64,000 nucleotides of DNA. Source: Artemisia argyi (lineage: Eukaryota; Streptophyta; Magnoliopsida; Asterales; Asteraceae). The DNA is taken from contig CM060691.1 in NCBI GenBank assembly GCA_030686995.1, positions 64,531,853-64,595,852 of the forward strand, given 5' to 3'. Of this stretch, positions 57,969-64,000 are shown one piece after another (the stretch's first letter is position 1; each line of letters starts with the position of its first letter). Both the position numbers and the translations under genes were made by a program. A model generated the notes under the pieces. The model made no database searches, was not told where the DNA came from, and saw only the letters and a program-made list of their open reading frames with translations.

Positions 57969-59358
57969 TGATGAGGCGAAAAATGAACCACTTTTAGGGG
58001 GTCATTTAAGCCCGAATCCGAGTTTATTTGATCAAATATTGCCCTAAATCGTTCCTTTTGTGATTTAAGCCCGAATCCGAGTTTATTTGATCAAATAAAA
58101 GTGAAGAAAACGCCAAAGTCTTAACATTCCAAGCTGGGAACAGTAGGTGACGGCGTCAAGAGCAACATCTTGACGGCGTCAAGAGCAAATCTCATGAATT
58201 TCCATGACGACCCAGAACGGATTTGACGGCGTCACGTAGGAAGGGCGTCAAGAGTAAAAGAGTCATGACGGCCTGGAAGTGCTTAAGTCTTGACGGCATC
58301 AGAAGTGGATCTAGGCAGTCCGACGAGAGTTTTGGCGGCGAGGTGACGGCGTCACGTTGTTTGTCTTGACGCCGTCAGACCTATTTTTCTATATATAGTT
58401 TTCTAATTTTCACACATAAAGGAGAGAAGTTTTGGGAGAAACCCCAAGTACGATTTTGGTGTAACTTTACAGGTTTTTCAAGGGTTCCAACCCCTTGATA
58501 CCTTGCATGATTAATCAAGATAAGTGTTCTCCTAATTCAATCAATATGTCTATGTGTTGGTTGTTTATATCATGTTCTTGTCTCAATTCTATCATGCTAG
58601 GCTAGATCTCTTTTGTGTTTGCTTAGATCTAATGAAACCTAGATATTGATTATGTGTTGATTACTTGTTTATCTTTGTTTTGGATGAATGATTTATATGT
58701 TAGGCTTAAGAAAACTGGCAGATCTCCAAATGGTAACATGCTTGAACATCTTAAGAAACATGAACCGAGGCGCACTAGGTCTTTATTGGTTGTATTTAAT
58801 GCATGAGCCACTGTTTACAATCCCTATAGTTGTGCTGGGCATGGTGTAGGAGGAGATAAGAGCTCATAGAATTAGGGAGTTATGTGTGCCACCCCATGAA
58901 TGGTATTAAGGAATACGATCCGTCATCCATGCAATTATAACAAGTAATTAACGTGTAAAAGATATCTAGGGAGTAGTGAAATTTAAGTAAACACATTTTC
59001 TCCAATTAATGCTCACAACTTTAGTATAATTTAGCTTATTTTCATTTTTAGTATTTTATTTTGATTGCATCTTAGTATTGGGTTAGTTGAATAGCAACTA
59101 ATTCCGCCCAAATCCTTCAAACCCCGAGATTTTAATTGCTTTCCATAAAATATAAAAACACAAAAATAATCATCCCTCACCTTTAGAACTAGTATTTAGG
59201 CTTTCTAACCCTAGCGACACTATTCCTAAGCTGAACGATCAATCCCCCGATACTTGTCACTATACTATACTACAACGATCAGGTACACTGCCTGGTGGGG
59301 GTTGTAAGCTTCTCGAGATCCCTCGAGAGGTAAAGCCTGTTGCGATTCCCACGCATCA
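57969..59358 (+). repeat. G2 3' LTR, with local rearrangement
   Basis: It is 1390 bases. About 60 bases present in the 5' LTR are replaced by a second copy of a 35-base segment (58,004-58,038 repeated at 58,063-58,097). Otherwise it is close to the 5' LTR. Confidence 0.9.
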
Positions 59359-59363
59359 CGGAC

Positions 59364-59813
59364 TGATTACCACAAAAATTTTGAAATAAAGTGAAAAATT
59401 TTTGAAAAATTTAGGCCTAAAATAGGGGTACTTAGAAAGTATTTTGTGATAAAATTCGTAAGAATTCCCCCCCCCCCCCCCCCCCCCCACACTAGAATTG
59501 AATATTGTCCTCAATATTCAAAGTCCCGGGTATTATGCCGAATCTCTGAACGGAAAAAGCTAATATTCGAATCTAACTGTGGAAATATCGATTTTTATTT
59601 TTCACTTTATTTATCTGTGCATATAAAAAAATTTCATCATTTTTTTTTTTTTGAGGAAACTTATATACATATTTACTTTTCAAAAGGTGGGGGACGGCCA
59701 CTCCCTCACACTAGAGTGGTAGAAAGTAGAAAGAAGTCAGAAATACGGGTGAAAACCCATATATTTTGCTAATTTTTGTTTACTGAGTCACTAGCTTGAC
59801 TCGATCCCCGAAT
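59364..59813 (-). other. A2 trailer, part next to pol
   Basis: Continues the trailer on the other side of G2. From pol outward: the GAGTCA-CTAGCT-TGACTC hairpin (59,785-59,802), an imperfect GTGGGGG/CCCTCAC pair (59,687-59,709), the hairpin GAATATTG-AGGA-CAATATTC (59,500-59,519) and a 22-G tract (59,467-59,488). Same order as A1. Confidence 0.75.
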
Positions 59814-61810
59814 TCATTGGTCCATGGGGAAAGTTTGGAGATCAGGGACAACCATAGGTGGTATGTCCTCTCCAAAATAATGTTTCAAACGATGACCATT
59901 CACTTTGAAGTTAGGACCTTCGGGTTGAGATAACTCAACAGTCCCGTATGGATATACTTTAGCAATAGTGAATGGTCCAGTCCATCGGGTTTTTAATTTC
60001 CCCTAGAAGATCTTTAACCTTGAGTTGAAAAGAAGGACTCTGTCACCGACGTTGAAAACGCGGTTCTTAATCTTAGAGTCGTGAATCTTCTTTGTCTATT
60101 CTTTGTAGATCAAAGAGTTCTCGTAGGCTTGATCACGAAGTTCGTTTAATTCATTGAGTTGAACCTTACGGTGATCACCCGCTTTATGAAGATCATAGTT
60201 TGCATGTTTCAAGGCCCAGTAGGCTTTGTGCTCAAGCTCGATCGGTAAATGACACGCCTTCCCGTATACAAGCTTGTATGGAGTACACCCGATGGGTGTT
60301 TTGTAAGCTGTACGGAAGGCCCAGAGTGCATCATCTAGTTTGTCCGACCAGGAAGCACGGTTTTCACCTACGGTCCTCTCAAGAATTCGTTTAATACCAC
60401 GGTTTGAAACCTCCACCTGCCCACTTGTTTGTGGGTGATACGCGGTAGAAAGACGATGAGTAACACCGTACTTTAGCATTACTTTCGCAAATTGATCATT
60501 GCAAAAGTGAGTACCGCAATCACTAATGATGGCACGTGGAGATCCAAAACGAGCAAAGAGGGATTTCAAGAATTTCACAACAACTCGGGCATCGTTAGTG
60601 GGTAAGGCCTTAGCCTCAACCCAGTTTGACAAGTAGTCAACAGCCACGATAATGTATTTGTTTCCACAAGAAGATGGGAATGGCCCCATAAAATCAATGC
60701 CCCAAACGTCAAAGATTTCACAAACTTGAATGGCATTTTGTGCCATTTCGTTCTTTTGTGAAATATTCCCGTGATGCTGACAAGCATCACAAGCTTTGAC
60801 TAACTCGTAGGCATCCTTATAGATCGTGGGCCAATAGAAACCAGAATCAAACACCTTTTTGGTGGTGTAGTTAGGACTATGGTGGGCCCCGGTGGGTCCA
60901 GCATGGCAAGCCTTGAGAATATCAGCGGCTTCCTGTCCGTATACACATCGCCTGATGACTTGATCGGCATAGATTTTGAAGAGATAGGGGTCGTCCCAGA
61001 AGTAATGTTTAACGTCTTTGAAGAATTTGTTCTTCTGTTGGGACATCATCCCCTTAACAATGAAGTTACCCGCATGGTAATTTGCAAAGTCGGCAAACCA
61101 TAGGGTAATAGAGTCACCACGAAAAGCAACCGTATTGAGTGTCTTGAGAGGAAATGTTTCATTTATTTCCTGTTTCTCGGACACATCTTGATGAGGGTTT
61201 TCTAATCGTGAGAGATGATCAGCAGCAAGGTTCTCGGCTCCCTTTTTATCACGGATAATGATATGTATTCTTGGAGGAGGAGAACCCAACGGAGAAGCCT
61301 CGGCTTTGCATCTTGCTTTGCAAATAGGTACTTCAAAGCCGAGTGATCCGTATACACTATGCATTTAGTCAGGATTAAGTATGGATGGAATTTCTCAAAG
61401 GCATACACCACAGCTAGGAGTTCTTTTTCAGTGGTGGTGTAATGACTCTGAGCCTCGGTCATAGTTTTGCTTGCGTAGTGTATAGGCTGAAAGTATTTTG
61501 CTTTATATTGCCCCAAGACCGCACCTATGGCAAAATCACTAGCATCGCACATAAGCTCAAAAGGTAGGTCCCAATCGGGGGCAACAACAATCGGTGCCTC
61601 GGTAAGCTTTTTCTTTAATGTTTCAAAAGCTTAGATGCACTCAGGAGAGAAGATGAAAGGAGCATCCTTCTCGAGGAGATGGGTCATAGGCCGGGCAATC
61701 TTAGAGAAATCTTGGATAAACCTACGGTAGAAGCCGGCATGACCCAAAAGGCTCCTAACACCTTTAACGGTGGTGGGATGAGGTAATTTAGCAATGACAT
61801 CGATTTTGGC
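59814..61810 (-). pseudogene. pol: A2 pol: end of RT, RNase H, integrase, several breaks
   Basis: Homologous to A1 pol throughout. Stops at 61,811-61,813 and 61,631-61,633 cut the RT and RNase H linker. A frameshift lies near 61,265 at the end of RNase H. RNase H (C-D-A-S, Y-T-D-H-S, A-A-D-H) and the integrase HHCC and DDE sites remain, although the second catalytic Asp lies in S-D-C-G-T where A1 has S-D-R-G-T. Further stops are at 60,096-60,098 and 60,003-60,005, before the GPF module. The natural end is the TGA at 59,814-59,816. Not functional. Confidence 0.85.
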
Positions 61811-64000
61811 TTAGTCAACCTCAATTCCGTTCTTTGAAATTTTATGGCCGAGGACAATGCCCTCTTTAACCATAAAGTGACTCTTCTCCCAGTTGAGACT
61901 TAAATTCGTTTCTTTGCAACGTTTAAGCATCTGTTCCAAGTGGGAGACACAGTTCTGGAATGAATCCCCGATGACTGAAAAGTCATCCATAAATACCTCC
62001 ATGGTTTTCCCGATCATGTCGGAAAAGATAGTCATCATGCACCTCTGGAACGTGCCTGGTGCATTACATAAGCTGAAAGGCATACGTCTGTAAGCAAAAG
62101 TTCCGTAGGGGCATGTGAAGGTAGTTTTCTCCTGATCCTGTGGATCAATGGGTATTTGCAAGTAACCCGAAAAACCATCGAGGAAGCAGTAGTATTCATT
62201 CCCCGGAAGTCTTTCAAGCATCTGGTCCATAAAAGGGAGAGGAAAATGGTCTTTACGGGTGGCTTCATTCAACTTTCGATAGTCAATACATACTCGCCAA
62301 CCCGTGACCAAACGAGTTGGAATCAACTCGTTATCCTCGTTGGTGACAACGGTAATGCCACCCTTTTTAGGAACACAATGAATTGGGCTAACCCAAGGAC
62401 TGTCAGACACAGGGTAAATCAATCCCGCATCAAGAAGTTTTAGAACCTCTTGTTTGATAACTTCGTGGATTTTGGGATTTACCCTTCTCTGTTGTTGCAC
62501 TGCTGGTTTAAAGTCATCCTCCATTAAGATTTTATGAGTACAAAAGTTCGGGCTTATGCCTTTAATGTCGGAGAGTTTCCAAGCAATTGCTTGCTTGTGT
62601 GACTTAAGAACCTTTAGGAGTGCTGCCTTTTCCTCATCTTTTAAGTCTTTTGCAATAATGACGGGTAATTTATTATCACCCTCCAGAAATGCATATTCTA
62701 GATGAGGAGGCAAGTCCTTGAGCACAACCTTGAGAAAGTCTTCAGTTATTTCAACATTTTTGACTTCCGCTTTATGAAGTATTTTGGGAGACGGAGAGGG
62801 TGAAGGATCGTCATTTAACAATATTTCAAGAAGAAGAATGTCTCCCTCCGGGTCAAGATAGTTTTCATCAACCCCATTTGGGATTAAGCTATCCTGAGCA
62901 AGAAAAGCCTTGACCTCTTCCAAAAGGAAGTCACTTCCCTCAAACGGAGTGAGAGAAGGGGAAGAGTCAGAAATGATAGGATCATTAGAAGGAGTGGTAC
63001 TGCCACTTGCTGAGAAAACAAGGACTTCTTGAGAAGACTCCTCAGACGCAACATCGATGATGTCAATTCGGTTAACCGTTTCAGCGTCATAGTTGGAGGA
63101 GTATCTTGAAGTCTGATCAAGATTGAATGTGATGGCTTCACCATCAACACGTAGAGTGATTTCTTCTTCGAATACATCGATTAAAGCATGACCCGTTCTT
63201 AAGAATCCCCTCCCGAGAATGAGAGGAACTCTTGGGTCAGCATCGAAATCAACAATCACGAAATCTGTCAGAAAATGGAACTTTCCTACTTTCACGAAGA
63301 TATCTTCGGCAATGCCTAGAGGACGGGATATAGTACGGTCTGCAAGCTCGAGAGTCATGCAGGTCGGAGTGAGAGCAGGAAGAGAGAGTCTTTTCCAGAC
63401 TGTGTAAGGCATCAGGTTAATGCTTGCACCGAGATCGGCCAAGGCAAAGCATTCAACCATCCCCGGTAAAACACAAGGAATGATAAATTTCCCGGGATCT
63501 CCAAGCTTTTCGGGAAGCTTTTTCAAGAGAACTGCTGAGCAATGCTCATTAAGTGGAGTTTTTTCCATCTCACAGAGTTTTTCTTTGTTGCTTATTAGAT
63601 TTTTGATTGTTGAAGCAAATTTAGGCATGAGAAGAAGAGCATTCGCGAAGCTAATATCGAAGTGTAATTCTTGGAAAATTTGGTAAAATTTTTCCATCTG
63701 ATGGTTAGCTTTTTCGCGGTTCTTTTGATCATTCAAACGTGAAGGATATGGAATTGAAGGCTTAGGATCATTCTTTGGAATTTCATCAGAACTCACAGGA
63801 GGATCAAATACAACTTTCAACTTATGAGTCGGGACTGGGACAACTTGAAGGTGGACGTTGTTGATTCCTCCATTATTAGTAGGAAGTACCGTGTCCGTGG
63901 TAACCTCAGGTTCACGTTCCGCTACCTTAGTAGGAGGAGAAGAAGAGGTAGACGGAATCGCGGGTCCATTGTATGATACCCCACTTCGGGTGGTGATCGC
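61811..64000 (-). pseudogene. pol: A2 Gag spacer, protease and first half of RT (continues past the edge)
   Basis: Open from the window edge to the stop at 61,811 (730 codons). From the edge: a Gag spacer with T-R-S-G-V-S-Y, a proline-rich linker, a protease with D-L-G-A-S (about 63,435-63,421), an acidic linker, then RT through the F-M-D-D motif (about 61,985) to the V-L-G-H block. It is the longest unbroken piece of A2 and retains the residues that A1 lost to two stops. It is truncated by the stop before the RT thumb, so an inactive fragment. Confidence 0.85.

Larger units (their letters stand above)
48807..59358 (+). mobile_element. G2: gag-only LTR retrotransposon, complete ends, carrying solo LTR T3
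   Basis: LTRs 48,807-50,228 and 57,969-59,358, perfect CGGAC duplication (48,802-48,806 and 59,359-59,363), intact tRNA-Asp primer site, an intact 740-codon gag-like ORF, a long non-coding 3' region and polypurine tract. No RT, RNase H or integrase. A non-autonomous element that could still supply its own Gag. Confidence 0.92.
44367..64000 (-). mobile_element. A2: Athila-like element, 5' end outside window, carrying nested G2 and T3
   Basis: Minus strand. 3' LTR 44,367-48,351, polypurine tract, trailer 48,352-48,806 resuming at 59,364-59,813, pol from 59,814 to the window edge. It is closely related to A1 in Pol and trailer but diverged in the LTR, and more decayed (three or more stops and a frameshift). 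G2 inserted in its trailer with duplication CGGAC. The 5' flank is unseen, so its target duplication (candidate TGAAA at 44,362-44,366) cannot be tested. Confidence 0.88.

Noticed and set aside
59446..59772. A 108-codon frame with a poly-proline run.
   Set aside because: The prolines come from the poly-C tract of the A2 trailer, on the strand opposite to the element's RNA.

Overview
This window is intergenic DNA from a plant nuclear genome. I see no complete host gene, rRNA or tRNA gene. It is almost entirely Ty3/gypsy LTR retrotransposons, several inserted inside one another. Long LTRs (1.4 to 4.7 kb), Athila-type and Tekay-type Gag and Pol domains, plant TATA boxes, and primer-binding sites for tRNA-Asp and initiator tRNA-Met all indicate a flowering plant. 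The gag style reminds me of daisy-family (Asteraceae) genomes, but that is an impression, not a search result.

Working names: T1, T2 and T3 are Tekay-like elements, A1 and A2 are Athila-like elements, and G1 and G2 are gag-only elements with tRNA-Asp primer sites. The left block, from 1 to 43,461, is a nest. T1 (+ strand, 5' end outside the window) has its 3' LTR at 3039-6097 continuing at 42,676-43,461. G1 (6098-42,670, target duplication ACCTC) sits inside that LTR. A1 (6359-34,497, minus strand, duplication ATTTC) sits inside the 5' LTR of G1. T2 (17,653-29,476, minus strand) sits inside the gag of A1, about 43 codons after its start. LTR divergence judged by eye falls in the same order: T2 youngest, then A1, then G1.

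After T1 comes about 0.9 kb (43,462-44,366) that looks like a remnant of a host promoter and first exon. A2 (minus strand, from 44,367 past the window end) follows. Its 3' trailer was hit by G2 (48,807-59,358, duplication CGGAC), and G2 was hit by a solo LTR, T3 (53,395-56,255, duplication CTATT).

Coding capacity: A1 has a nearly whole gag-pol broken by the T2 insertion, one frameshift and two stops. A2 pol is more decayed. T1 and T2 keep only gag pieces or eroded pol. G2 has one intact 740-codon Gag with a degenerate protease-like domain and no other enzyme. G1 has a mosaic ORF joining Gag, protease and an integrase C-terminal domain.

The most unusual items are: (1) a 4.4 kb palindrome inside G1 whose outer ends are exact LTR termini; (2) an array of four covarying hairpins, plus a hairpin and polypurine cassette, in the 3' trailers of A1 and A2; (3) two related antisense two-helix membrane microprotein ORFs in T1, one with its own TATA box and poly(A) signal; (4) the Gag-protease-integrase-tail fusion; and (5) arrays of TGACG dyads upstream of the TATA box in the G LTRs. 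All identities come from reading the sequence by eye.
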